Source: Sphaerotilus microaerophilus (GTDB lineage Bacteria; Pseudomonadota; Gammaproteobacteria; Burkholderiales; Burkholderiaceae_C). From it: DNA of 64,000 nt. Shown one piece after another: positions 17,767-26,067 of this stretch. The position numbers were made by a program, and so were the translations under genes. A model generated the notes under the pieces. That model did not search any database. It had not been told where the DNA came from and saw nothing but the letters and a program-made list of their open reading frames with translations. How positions within the stretch are numbered: position 1 is the stretch's first letter; every line of letters starts with the position of its first letter. The stretch covers positions 496,001-560,000 of the forward strand of contig NZ_AP025730.1 of assembly GCF_023734135.1 (NCBI RefSeq), written 5' to 3'.

Positions 17767-19012
17767 GGGTTCACAGGCGGTGGCGCAGACGGTGGCGCTG
17801 AGCCGCCCGGAGGTGATCTGCGCCTACCCGATCTCGCCGCAGACGCACATCGTCGAGGGCCTGGGCGAGCTGGTGAAGAGCGGCGCCCTGGCGCCCTGCG
17901 AGTTCATCAACGTGGAGAGCGAGTTCGCCGCGATGAGCGTGGCCATCGGCAGCTCGGCGGCCGGCGCGCGCACCTACACCGCCACCGCCAGCCAGGGCCT
18001 GCTGTTCATGGCCGAGGCGGTCTACAACGCCAGCGGCCTGGGCCTGCCGATCGTGATGACGGTGGCCAACCGCGCGATCGGTGCGCCCATCAACATCTGG
18101 AACGACCACAGCGACAGCATGAGCCAGCGCGACTGCGGCTGGATCCAGCTCTTCGCGGCGCACAACCAGGAAGCGGCGGACCTGCACATCCAGGCCTTCA
18201 AGCTGGCCGAGGAGTTGTCCATGCCGGTGATGGTCTGCATGGACGGCTTCATCCTCACCCACGCGGTGGAGCGGGTGGACATCCCGGCGCAGAACGAGGT
18301 GGACGCCTTCCTGCCGCCCTACGAGCCGCGCCAGGTGCTGGACGTGAACGAGCCGGTGTCGATCGGCGCGATGGTTGGTCCGGAGGCCTTCATGGAGGTG
18401 CGCTACCTCGCGCACGCCAAGCAGCTGATGGCCCTCGACCGGATCCCGCAGATCGCCGCCGAGTTTGCCGAGCGCTTCGGGCGCACCACCGGCGGGCTGG
18501 TGCGCGGTTACCGCTGCCAGGATGCCGACACCATCGTGGTCGCGCTGGGCTCGGTGATCGGCACGCTCAAGGACACCGTGGACGAGCTGCGCGGCCCCGC
18601 CGATGACGGCCCGCGCATCGGCGTGCTGGGCATCCACAGCTTCCGGCCCTTCCCGCTGGCGGCGGTGCGTGCGGCGCTGGAGCAGGCCAAGCGCGTCGTG
18701 GTGCTGGAGAAGAGCTTCTCGGTCGGCCTGGGTGGCGTCGTCTCCACCGACGTGCGCCTGGCGCTGTCGGGTCTGGGGCTGCAGGGCTACACCGTGATTG
18801 CCGGGCTGGGTGGGCGGGCCATCACCAAGGCCTCGCTGGCGCGCATGCTGCGCGAGGCGGTGGCCGACCGCCTGCCCCCGCTGACCTTCCTGGACCTGGA
18901 CGAGCGCATCGTCAAGCGCCAGCTCGAGCGCGAGGCTGCCACCCGCCGCAGCGGCCCGATCGCCGAGAACCTGCTGCGCGACCTGGGCACCGTGGCCTCG
19001 AAGGTGAGCTGA
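17750..19012 (+). CDS. 2-oxoacid:acceptor oxidoreductase, alpha subunit
   Basis: Alpha chain with the pyrimidine-binding domain for thiamine diphosphate, 420 residues. It begins MLKQIEGSQAVAQTVALSRP and has ICAYPISPQTHIVEGLGEL and FINVESEFAAMSVAIGSSAA (the conserved Glu near residue 60), then ARTYTATASQGLLFMAEAVY. The C-terminal part is the domain II/III fold with GVLGIHSFRPFPLAAVRAAL and VVLEKSFSVGLGG. AGGAGG lies directly upstream of ATG 17750, inside the end of the gamma gene. The alpha and beta genes are separated by only 2 bp. Together they form the catalytic core that oxidatively decarboxylates a 2-oxoacid to an acyl-CoA. Confidence 0.93.
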   Translation: MLKQIEGSQAVAQTVALSRPEVICAYPISPQTHIVEGLGELVKSGALAPCEFINVESEFAAMSVAIGSSAAGARTYTATASQGLLFMAEAVYNASGLGLPIVMTVANRAIGAPINIWNDHSDSMSQRDCGWIQLFAAHNQEAADLHIQAFKLAEELSMPVMVCMDGFILTHAVERVDIPAQNEVDAFLPPYEPRQVLDVNEPVSIGAMVGPEAFMEVRYLAHAKQLMALDRIPQIAAEFAERFGRTTGGLVRGYRCQDADTIVVALGSVIGTLKDTVDELRGPADDGPRIGVLGIHSFRPFPLAAVRAALEQAKRVVVLEKSFSVGLGGVVSTDVRLALSGLGLQGYTVIAGLGGRAITKASLARMLREAVADRLPPLTFLDLDERIVKRQLEREAATRRSGPIAENLLRDLGTVASKVS

Positions 19013-19014
19013 CC

Positions 19015-20037
19015 ATGCATCAACCCGTCAAGTTCTATCAGACCGGCACCTTCACCGTCGGCAACCGCCTGCTCGCGCCCGAGCAGCGCAGCGTGCAGGC
19101 CAGCACCGAGCGCAGCAACTCGCTCAACTCCGGCCACCGCGCCTGCCAGGGCTGCGGCGAGGCGCTGGGCGCGCGCTACGCGGTCGATGCCGCCATGCGG
19201 GCCACCGGCAACCAGCTCATCGCCGCCAACGCCACCGGCTGCCTGGAGGTGTTCTCCACGCCGTACCCGGAGACCAGCTGGCAGCTGCCCTGGATCCACT
19301 CGCTGTTCGGCAACGCCGCCGCGGTGGGCACCGGCATCGCCGCGGCGCTGAAGGTCAAGGCCATCAAGGCGGGCGCCGAGCACAGCCCTGTGCGCGTGAT
19401 CGCCCAGGGCGGCGACGGCGGCACCACCGACATCGGCTTCGGCTGCCTGAGCGGGATGTTCGAGCGCAACGATGACGTGCTCTACCTCTGCTACGACAAC
19501 GAGGCCTACATGAACACGGGGGTGCAGCGCAGCAGCGCCACGCCGCCGGCCGCCCGCACCGCCACCACGATGGCCGTGGGCGCGCACCCGGGCGCCGAAT
19601 TCGGCCAGGGCAAGAACCTGCCGCTGATCGCGATGGCGCACGAGATTCCCTACGTCGCCACCGCCACCGTGGCCGACCTGCGCGACCTGGAGGCCAAGGT
19701 GGAGAAGGCCATGTCGATCCACGGCGCGCGCTACCTGCACATCCTGGTGCCCTGCCCGCTCGGTTGGGGTGCGGCCAGCCACGACACCATCCGCCTGGCG
19801 CGCCTGGCCCGCGAAACCGGCATCTTCCCGGTCTTCGAGGCCGAGCACGGCGAGGTGACGGCGGTGACCAAGATCCGCCGCCACGTGCCGGTGGAGGAGT
19901 ACCTGCGGCCGCAGAAGCGCTTTGCGCACCTGTTCAGCGGCAACGGGCATCCCGAGACGATTGCCCGCATCCAGGCCGACGCGGACCGGAACATCCGCCG
20001 CTTCAAGCTGCTCGACGAAGCGCAACAGGAGGCCTGA
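19015..20037 (+). CDS. 2-oxoacid:acceptor oxidoreductase, beta subunit (TPP and Fe-S binding)
   Basis: Beta chain of 340 residues that binds the thiamine diphosphate pyrophosphate and the proximal [4Fe-4S] cluster. The cluster ligands are seen as C44 and C47 in RACQGCGEALG, C76 in NATGCLEVFS and a further Cys in LYLCYDNEAYMNTG. The TPP-magnesium motif is QGGDGGTTDIGFGCLSG followed by YDNEAYMNTGVQRS. Length is close to that of separate beta subunits of other 2-oxoacid ferredoxin oxidoreductases. It is followed immediately at 20038 by the electron-transfer gene. Such Fe-S/TPP enzymes are usually oxygen sensitive, which makes their presence in an apparently aerobic betaproteobacterium notable. 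Confidence 0.94.
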   Translation: MHQPVKFYQTGTFTVGNRLLAPEQRSVQASTERSNSLNSGHRACQGCGEALGARYAVDAAMRATGNQLIAANATGCLEVFSTPYPETSWQLPWIHSLFGNAAAVGTGIAAALKVKAIKAGAEHSPVRVIAQGGDGGTTDIGFGCLSGMFERNDDVLYLCYDNEAYMNTGVQRSSATPPAARTATTMAVGAHPGAEFGQGKNLPLIAMAHEIPYVATATVADLRDLEAKVEKAMSIHGARYLHILVPCPLGWGAASHDTIRLARLARETGIFPVFEAEHGEVTAVTKIRRHVPVEEYLRPQKRFAHLFSGNGHPETIARIQADADRNIRRFKLLDEAQQEA

Positions 20038-21699
20038 ATGGAAAAGCCCTTTGCCATCACGCTGGACCCCGGCTCCTCGCTGGCCAACAAGACCGGCACC
20101 TGGCGCACGATGCGTCCGGTCTACCGCGACCACCTGCCGCCCTGCAACGCCCAGTGCCCGGCGGGCGAGGACATCCAGGGCTGGCTCTACCCGGCCGAGA
20201 GCGGCGACTACGAGGCCGCCTGGCGCCACCTGACGCGCGACAACCCCTTCCCGGCCATCATGGGCCGCGTCTGCTACCACTCCTGCGAAGGCGCCTGCAA
20301 CCGCGGCAAGCTCGACGCCGCGGTGGGCATCAACTCGGTGGAGCGCTTCCTGGGCGACGAGGCGCTCAAGCGCGGCTGGCGCTTCGAGCCGCCGGCGGCC
20401 GAGCTGCTGGCGCGCGGCAAGCACGTCCTGGTGGTCGGCGCTGGCCCCTCGGGCATGTCCGCCGCCTACCACCTGCGGCGTCTCGGCCATGCGGTCACGG
20501 TGCTGGAAGCCGGCCCGGCCGCGGGCGGCATGATGCGCTTCGGCATCCCCAAGTACCGCCTGCCGCGTGACGTGCTGGACGCCGAGATGGCGCGCATCGT
20601 CGCGATGGGCGTGACGCTGAAGCTCGACACCAAGGTCTTCGACCTGGCGCAGACCATGAAGGACGGCGGCTATGACGCGGCCTTCCTGGCGGTGGGCGCG
20701 CACATCGCCAAGCGCACCTTCATCCCCGCCAAGGACGGCTCGCGCATCCTCGACGCCGTTTCGCTGCTGCGCAGCATGGAGGGTGCCGATACGCCCGAAA
20801 CCCGGCCCATGCTCGGCCGCCGCGTGGTGGTCTACGGCGGTGGCAACACGGCCATCGACGTCGCCCGCACCGCCAAGCGCCTGGGCGCCACCGAGGCCAT
20901 CATCGTCTACCGCCGCACCCGCGAGAAGATGCCCGCGCACGACTTCGAGGTCGAGGAGGCGCTGGAAGAAGGCGTGATGGTCAAGTGGCTCTCCACCATC
21001 AAGCAGGCCGGCAACCAGCTCGGCGAAACCGCGCTGACGATCGAGAAGATGGCGCTGGACGCCCACGGCAACCCGCAGCCGACCGGCGAGTACGAGACGC
21101 TGGAGGCCGATTCGCTCGTGCTGGCGCTGGGCCAGGACGTCGACCTCTCGCTGCTCGACGGCGTGCCCGGCCTGGAGCGCAAGGACGGCGTCGTGCAGGT
21201 CGACCCGGTGACGATGATGACCGGCCATCCCGGCCTCTTCGCCGGTGGCGACATGGTGCCGGCCTCGCGCAACGTCACAGTGGCCGTCGGCCACGGCAAG
21301 AAGGCCGCCCGGCATATCGACGCATGGCTGAACGGCCGAGCCGCCGGGGCTGCGCCCAAGCACCCGGGCGCCACCTTCGAGCGCCTCAACCCCTGGTACT
21401 ACAGCGACGCGCCCAAGACCCTGCGCCCGCAGCTCGACCTGGCGCGCCGCACCAGCAGCTTCGACGAGGTGCAGGGCGGCCTGACCGAGGCCAACGCCCT
21501 GTTCGAGGCGCGCCGCTGCCTGAGCTGCGGCAACTGCTTCGAGTGCGACAACTGCTACGGCGTGTGCCCCGACAACGCCGTCATCAAGCTCGGCCCCGGG
21601 AAGCGCTTCGAGATCAACTACGACTACTGCAAGGGCTGCGGCATCTGCGCCGCCGAGTGCCCCTGCGGCGCGATCGAGATGGTGGCCGAAGAGGTGTAG
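20038..21699 (+). CDS. GltD-like FAD-dependent oxidoreductase fused to a 2[4Fe-4S] ferredoxin domain
   Basis: A 553-residue electron-transfer subunit. Residues about 35-90 carry the GltD-type N-terminal cluster Cys set (PPCNAQCPAGEDIQGW and RVCYHSCEGACNRG). A FAD-binding Rossmann motif follows (VLVVGAGPSGMSAAYHLRR), then a second nucleotide-binding motif (VVVYGGGNTAIDVARTAKRL) for NAD(P)H, and GLFAGGDMV near residue 405. The C-terminal 60 residues are a ferredoxin with CLSCGNCFECDNCYGVCP and CKGCGICAAECPCGAIEM, equivalent to the delta subunit of 2-oxoacid oxidoreductases. The fusion implies that electrons from 2-oxoacid oxidation pass through ferredoxin-type clusters and FAD to NAD(P)+, or the reverse. 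The domain set resembles the delta plus flavoprotein subunits of phenylglyoxylate:NAD+ oxidoreductase. Confidence 0.9.
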   Translation: MEKPFAITLDPGSSLANKTGTWRTMRPVYRDHLPPCNAQCPAGEDIQGWLYPAESGDYEAAWRHLTRDNPFPAIMGRVCYHSCEGACNRGKLDAAVGINSVERFLGDEALKRGWRFEPPAAELLARGKHVLVVGAGPSGMSAAYHLRRLGHAVTVLEAGPAAGGMMRFGIPKYRLPRDVLDAEMARIVAMGVTLKLDTKVFDLAQTMKDGGYDAAFLAVGAHIAKRTFIPAKDGSRILDAVSLLRSMEGADTPETRPMLGRRVVVYGGGNTAIDVARTAKRLGATEAIIVYRRTREKMPAHDFEVEEALEEGVMVKWLSTIKQAGNQLGETALTIEKMALDAHGNPQPTGEYETLEADSLVLALGQDVDLSLLDGVPGLERKDGVVQVDPVTMMTGHPGLFAGGDMVPASRNVTVAVGHGKKAARHIDAWLNGRAAGAAPKHPGATFERLNPWYYSDAPKTLRPQLDLARRTSSFDEVQGGLTEANALFEARRCLSCGNCFECDNCYGVCPDNAVIKLGPGKRFEINYDYCKGCGICAAECPCGAIEMVAEEV

Positions 21700-21718
21700 G
21701 GCGGCCGGGCGGCGGCGT

Positions 21719-21979
21719 TCACTGCCGACGGATGCCTTCCTCCAGCACGAAGAACTGCGGTCCGACGGCTGCCATCGGACCGCGCAGCTTCTCCACCTCT
21801 GCCGCGGGCGCATGGACCTCCAGCCGGAGGATCCGCGAGATTTTCAGCGCCTCGCCGAGCAGTTCGCCGACGTTCTGCAGGTGTGCCAGCATGGCCTCCG
21901 CGTTTTCGTAACCCTCCCGGCAGTGCGCGGTGTGGCCGCTGACCATTCTGCTCCGCGAGACGATTTCTGCGACCTGGGG
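21719..21979 (-). pseudogene. Remnant of a putative quinol monooxygenase-like (ABM-type) gene
   Basis: The frame from 21946 to 21719 encodes GHTAHCREGYENAEAMLAHL followed by NVGELLGEALKIS, RLEVHAPAAE and GPQFFVLEEG, which reads like the C-terminal two thirds of a small antibiotic-biosynthesis-monooxygenase-like protein of about 110 residues. Upstream in the same frame only PQVAEIVSRSR remains before an in-frame TAA at 21980-21982. The segment that would join the SRSR helix to HCREGY (about a dozen residues, from my memory of related proteins) is missing, as is the N-terminal strand. I read this as a gene broken by an internal deletion plus a 5' loss. If translated from ATG 21946 it would be a 75-residue fragment. 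Confidence 0.5.
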
Positions 21980-22154
21980 TTAGATCCGGGGTTGGGGCAT
22001 CAGGCCTGGGCGCGCCGGGACGGCCAGGGCACCGCCGCGTTCGCCGACGATGCCGGCCGACCCGGCACCATCGGCTGCGAGCGGCCCCCACATGGCCGAG
22101 CCTCAGTCCCGAGTGGCGATGTGGGGGTGAGTGGTCGAATGTCGGGTGGCAGGG

Positions 22155-23129
22155 TCACGCCCCGAACCCGCCCGCCAGCCCGGCGCGCAGGTGCGTCACC
22201 AGGGCCTGCACCGAGCTGGGCACCAGCGCGCTGTAGGGTCGGATGGCCCAGAGGTGTTCGCCGAAAGCGCCCAGCGCCTGCCACTCGGCCAGCACGCGCA
22301 CGAGCTGGCCGGCGCGCAGGGCCGCCTGGGCGGTGAAGTCCGGCAGCAGGGCGATGCCCAGCCCGGCCAGCGCGGCATCGCGCAGCGCCTCGCTGTTGTT
22401 GGCCGACAGCGGTCCGCTCACCGCCACCGCCACCTCGGCGGCATCGTGGCCGTCGGCCGTGTCCACCAGCGGGGCGCCTGCCGGGTCGCCCGTGGGGGGG
22501 CGGAAGCGCCACACCGCCGGCTCGCCCGGGCGCGGGTAGTGCAGGCAGGGGTGGGCCGCCAGCTCGGAGGGCCGCGTGGGCGTGCCGGCCTGCGCGAGGT
22601 AGTCGGGGGAGGCGAGCAGCCAGGACTCGGTGCGCGTGAGCGGCCAGGCGACGTGGGTTTCAGGCGGGCGCTCGCAGTGGCGGATGGCGAGGTCGAAGCC
22701 CTCCTGCGCCATTGACGCCAGGTGGTCCGACAGCTGCAGTTCCACCCGCACCTGCGGGTGCGCCCGCAGGAAGGCCGGCAGCAGCGGCACCACGTGCTGG
22801 CGCCCCAGGGCGACCGGCGCGGTGACGCGGATCAGCCCGCGCGGCGCATCGGCCAGGTTGCGCACCGACTCGAAGCCGCGCTCGATCTGCGCGAAGGCGC
22901 CGCGGCTGGCTTCCGCCAGCTGCACGCCCGCATCGGTGAGGCGCACGCTGCGGGTGGTGCGCCTCACCAGCGGCACGCCAGCGGCGTGTTCCAGCTCGCT
23001 GATGCGCTGGCTCATGGCCGCCTTGCTCACCCCCAGCCGGCGCGCGGCGGCGGTGTAGCTGCCCAGGTCGCCCAGCACCGTCAGCCAGTGCACATGGGCC
23101 CAGAGGGATTCGATGCGGCGCAGGTCCAC
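22155..23129 (-). CDS. LysR family transcriptional regulator
   Basis: A 324-residue LysR-type regulator. The winged-helix region is at residues 15-75, with SYTAAARRLGVSKAAMSQRI as the HTH and ELEHAAGVPLVRRTTRSVRLT following. The effector domain starts near residue 90 (GLIRVTAPVALGRQHVVPLL) and includes GFDLAIRHCERPPETHVAWPL. It resembles the CrgA/DsdC-like subgroup often found beside genes they control. It is transcribed away from the LamB-like porin, with 406 bp between the two, so the porin is a plausible target, though nothing in the sequence proves it. No effector can be predicted. Confidence 0.93.
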   Translation of the reverse strand: MDLRRIESLWAHVHWLTVLGDLGSYTAAARRLGVSKAAMSQRISELEHAAGVPLVRRTTRSVRLTDAGVQLAEASRGAFAQIERGFESVRNLADAPRGLIRVTAPVALGRQHVVPLLPAFLRAHPQVRVELQLSDHLASMAQEGFDLAIRHCERPPETHVAWPLTRTESWLLASPDYLAQAGTPTRPSELAAHPCLHYPRPGEPAVWRFRPPTGDPAGAPLVDTADGHDAAEVAVAVSGPLSANNSEALRDAALAGLGIALLPDFTAQAALRAGQLVRVLAEWQALGAFGEHLWAIRPYSALVPSSVQALVTHLRAGLAGGFGA

Positions 23130-23535
23130 GGTGGGCGGTGAGTCGGCGAGTCGGTGGCGCCGCAGTGTAGGGCGCTATTTCCCCGAGGGGCACCGTCGCC
23201 ACCGGCTCCCTCGGTGCGTTGACACCGTCGCGTAACCGCAACGCTCCAGTGTGGGACGAAGCTGACAGCGAACCGCCTCTTCCCAGGAGAAAACGCGTTC
23301 CATGTCGTTTCCGTATTGGAAATCGCCTGTAACCTTAACTTGGTATTAACCCTTGATTACTTTTCATGAAGATTAAATGAGTATTCAATGACAACGCGTG
23401 GACATCGGGCAACAGAGGTTGGGCGCTGTCGCTCCAGGTTCACGCGGCTCACCTCATGACGATTCCACGCGATGTCCCATCGCCACCGTCCGGCAGGCGG
23501 CTCACTGCCAAAACGATCCCCCCTAGGAGACAAGC
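23130..23535. promoter_or_regulatory. Divergent intergenic region between LysR gene and porin
   Basis: A 406-bp gap with no gene. The part from about 23325 to 23390 is strikingly AT-rich for this genome (TTAACTTGGTATTAACCC, then TTGATTACTTTTCATG and GATTAAATGAGTATTC), which suggests promoter and regulator-binding DNA for the porin, but I could not pick a convincing -35/-10 pair. The porin's ribosome-binding site TAGGAGA lies at 23524-23530. LysR-type T-N11-A motifs are too degenerate here to single one out. Confidence 0.4.
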
Positions 23536-24693
23536 ATGACCCAGAAGATCAAGACGGCGCTGCAACTGACCGCAGTCGCCACCCTGCTCGCCGCCGGCTC
23601 GGCGGCCCAGGCTGTCGATTTCGGCGGCTACTTCCGTGGCGGCCCGCAGACGCAGTCCAAGAACGAGAAGGCGCGTGAGTGCTACGGCCTGGGCGGCGTG
23701 AAGTACCGCCTCGGCAACGAGTGCGACATCGGCGGCGAATTCATGTTCAGCCAGGGCTTCAAGACCGACGGGATTGATTCCCGTGCCAACCTGATGATCG
23801 ACAGCTGGAGCGACGGCGCCACGCCCAACTCCACCAACAAGACCGGCATCGCGATCCTGAGCGGCGAGTTCACCGGCTTCGACATCGCCCCCAGCGCGAC
23901 CTTCTTCGCCGGCAAGGTGCGTGAGCGCCGCGGCGACGTGCACATCATCGACACCTTCTTCACCGACATGTCCGGTGTCGGTGCCGGCTTCAAGGGCCTG
24001 TCGCTGGGTGGCGCCAAGCTGGGCGTGGGCTTCTACCGCGCCGACACCAGCGCCAACCAGGCCGGCAGCCGCTTCAACGTCGAAGTCCAGGACATCGCCC
24101 TGGGCGGTGACAACAAGCTGGGCCTGATCGGCACCTTCGTCAGCGGCAAGGACACCACCGGCGGTGAGAACGGCTCGGCCTTCAGCGTCAAGTTCGACTC
24201 CAAGTTCGCCGGCCTGTCCAACACCGTGTGGGCCCAGTACGCCACCGGCTCGGCTGGTCTGAACTCCAACTTCGGCAACATTGCCGACGGCTCGGCCGCC
24301 AAGCGCTGGCGCCTGGTGGAGACGATCAACGGCCAGTCCGGCGCCCTGGGTGGCCAAGCCGTCGTGCTGTTCGGCAGCGCCAAGGACAACGCGGGCGTCA
24401 AGACCGACACCGCCAGCGTCGGTGGCCGCCTGTCCTATGGCGTGACGAAGAACTTCAAGCTGGTCGGCGAAGCGGGCTTCACCCGCACCAAGACCGACGG
24501 CGCCGCCGCGGCCAACCTGACCAAGGTCACCATCGCCCCGACGCTGTCCACCGGCCCGGACTTCTGGACCCGTCCGGAACTGCGCTTCTACGTCACCAGC
24601 GCCAAGTGGAACGACGCCGCCAAGAGCAGCGTCGGCATCACCGACAAGACCAGCGGCACCAGCTACGGTGCCCAGGTCGAATGGTGGTTCTGA
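23536..24693 (+). CDS. LamB-like carbohydrate porin
   Basis: Outer-membrane sugar porin of the maltoporin superfamily, 385 residues. The signal peptide is MTQKIKTALQLTAVATLLAA with cleavage after AAQA. The mature N-terminus VDFGGYFRGGPQTQSKNE and the segment ECYGLGGVKYRLGNECDIGG match the first strands of LamB, including the Cys pair of its small loop. The rest alternates short amphipathic strands, and the protein ends YGAQVEWWF with a terminal aromatic Phe as needed for Bam-dependent assembly. Codon use is strongly biased to a few codons, suggesting high expression. A rho-independent terminator follows at 24754, so it is probably a single-gene unit. The transported sugar is unknown. Confidence 0.9.
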   Translation: MTQKIKTALQLTAVATLLAAGSAAQAVDFGGYFRGGPQTQSKNEKARECYGLGGVKYRLGNECDIGGEFMFSQGFKTDGIDSRANLMIDSWSDGATPNSTNKTGIAILSGEFTGFDIAPSATFFAGKVRERRGDVHIIDTFFTDMSGVGAGFKGLSLGGAKLGVGFYRADTSANQAGSRFNVEVQDIALGGDNKLGLIGTFVSGKDTTGGENGSAFSVKFDSKFAGLSNTVWAQYATGSAGLNSNFGNIADGSAAKRWRLVETINGQSGALGGQAVVLFGSAKDNAGVKTDTASVGGRLSYGVTKNFKLVGEAGFTRTKTDGAAAANLTKVTIAPTLSTGPDFWTRPELRFYVTSAKWNDAAKSSVGITDKTSGTSYGAQVEWWF

Positions 24694-24753
24694 TCGTCCA
24701 GCGGCGGGTCGGCTGACCCGCCCACGGGCTGATCCGTCATCGATGAGGTTCAC

Positions 24754-24776
24754 GGGGCGCTGCGGCGCCCCTTTTT
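24754..24776 (+). terminator. Rho-independent terminator after the porin gene
   Basis: Perfect 7-bp stem GGGGCGC/GCGCCCC around a TGCG loop (24754-24771), followed by five T residues (24772-24776). It lies 60 bp past the porin stop and separates the porin from frmA. Confidence 0.9.
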
Positions 24777-24908
24777 CATGCCTGACGAAGGTGAGGCCGT
24801 GGTCGACCTGGTGCCGGCCTGACCTTACATTCGACGCTCTTGCCGCTGTGCGCGGTACCGGCACAGCCCTCCCCACTGCCTTTCCACGCCCCCCTCGAAA
24901 GGACCATG

Positions 24909-26036
24909 ATGGACGTCCGCGCCGCCGTTGCGCTTGCCGCTGGCAAGCCGCTTGAAGTCACCACCGTGCAGCTCGAAGGCCCCCGCCTGGGCGAGGTGCT
25001 GGTCGAGATCAAGGCCACCGGCATCTGCCACACCGACGCCTACACGCTCTCCGGCGCCGACCCGGAGGGCCTCTTCCCCGCCATCCTCGGGCATGAGGGC
25101 GCCGGCGTGGTGGTCGACGTGGGACTGGGCGTGACCACGCTGAAGAAGGGCGACCACGTCATTCCGCTGTACACGCCGGAGTGCCGCGGCTGCCCCTCCT
25201 GCCTGTCGCGCAAGACCAACCTCTGCACGGCGATCCGCGGCACCCAGGGCCAGGGCCTGATGCCCGACGGCAGCTCGCGCTTCTCGCTCGAAGGCCGCAA
25301 GCTGCACCACTACATGGGCTGCTCGACCTTCGCGAACTACACCGTGCTGCCCGAGATCGCGCTGGCCAAGATCCGCGAGGATGCACCCTTCGACAAGGTC
25401 TGCTACATCGGCTGCGGCGTCACCACCGGCATCGGCGCGGTGCTGAACACGGCCAAGGTCGAGATCCGCTCCACGGCCATCGTCTTCGGGCTCGGCGGCA
25501 TCGGCCTGAACGTCATCCAGGGGCTGCGGCTGGCCGGCGCCGACATGATCATCGGCGTGGACCTCAACGACGCCAAGAAGGCCTGGGGCGAGCGCTTCGG
25601 CATGACGCACTTCGTCAACCCGAAGGACGTGGGCGGCGACCTGGTGCCCTACCTGGTCAACCTGACCAAGCGCGGGGCCGACCAGATCGGCGGCGCGGAT
25701 TACACCTTCGACTGCACCGGCAACACCACCGTGATGCGCCAGGCGCTGGAGTGCGCCCACCGCGGCTGGGGCGAGTCCATCGTCATCGGCGTGGCCGAGG
25801 CGGGCAAGGAGATCTCCACCCGGCCGTTCCAGCTCGTCACCGGGCGGGTCTGGAAGGGCTCGGCCTTTGGCGGCGCGCGCGGGCGCACCGACGTGCCCAA
25901 GATCGTCGACTGGTACATGGAGGGCAAGATCGAGATCGACCCGATGATCACGCACACGCTCACGCTCGACCAGATCAACCACGGCTTCGACCTGATGCAC
26001 CACGGCGAGAGCATCCGCAGCGTGGTGGTGTACTGA
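24909..26036 (+). CDS. frmA: S-(hydroxymethyl)glutathione dehydrogenase / class III alcohol dehydrogenase
   Basis: Zinc- and NAD-dependent dehydrogenase that oxidises S-hydroxymethylglutathione, formed from formaldehyde and glutathione, to S-formylglutathione. It has 375 residues and the class III features: catalytic zinc ligands in [11 protein letters not shown] and GHEGAG, structural zinc Cys set [18 protein letters not shown]-binding [14 protein letters not shown] and [19 protein letters not shown]. Two tandem ATGs exist at 24906 and 24909; the second is better spaced from AAAGGA upstream. The S-formylglutathione hydrolase gene follows 31 bp downstream, forming the standard two-gene formaldehyde detoxification operon. 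No FrmR-like repressor gene is present nearby. Confidence 0.96.
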   Translation: MDVRAAVALAAGKPLEVTTVQLEGPRLGEVLVEIKATGICHTDAYTLSGADPEGLFPAILGHEGAGVVVDVGLGVTTLKKGDHVIPLYTPECRGCPSCLSRKTNLCTAIRGTQGQGLMPDGSSRFSLEGRKLHHYMGCSTFANYTVLPEIALAKIREDAPFDKVCYIGCGVTTGIGAVLNTAKVEIRSTAIVFGLGGIGLNVIQGLRLAGADMIIGVDLNDAKKAWGERFGMTHFVNPKDVGGDLVPYLVNLTKRGADQIGGADYTFDCTGNTTVMRQALECAHRGWGESIVIGVAEAGKEISTRPFQLVTGRVWKGSAFGGARGRTDVPKIVDWYMEGKIEIDPMITHTLTLDQINHGFDLMHHGESIRSVVVY

Positions 26037-26067
26037 GCGGCACGCCGGCAGACCGAGGAGCAGCACG

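Noticed and set aside
18787..21813. A 1008-codon minus-strand frame across the alpha, beta and flavoprotein genes
   Set aside because: Same reason: it covers three unmistakable plus-strand genes and its product is compositionally skewed with no recognisable domain.
23325..23390. A specific -35/-10 promoter for the porin
   Set aside because: The AT-rich stretch contains several partial hexamers (TTGATT, TTAAAT, TATTCA), but none has a 16-18 bp spacing that could be trusted.
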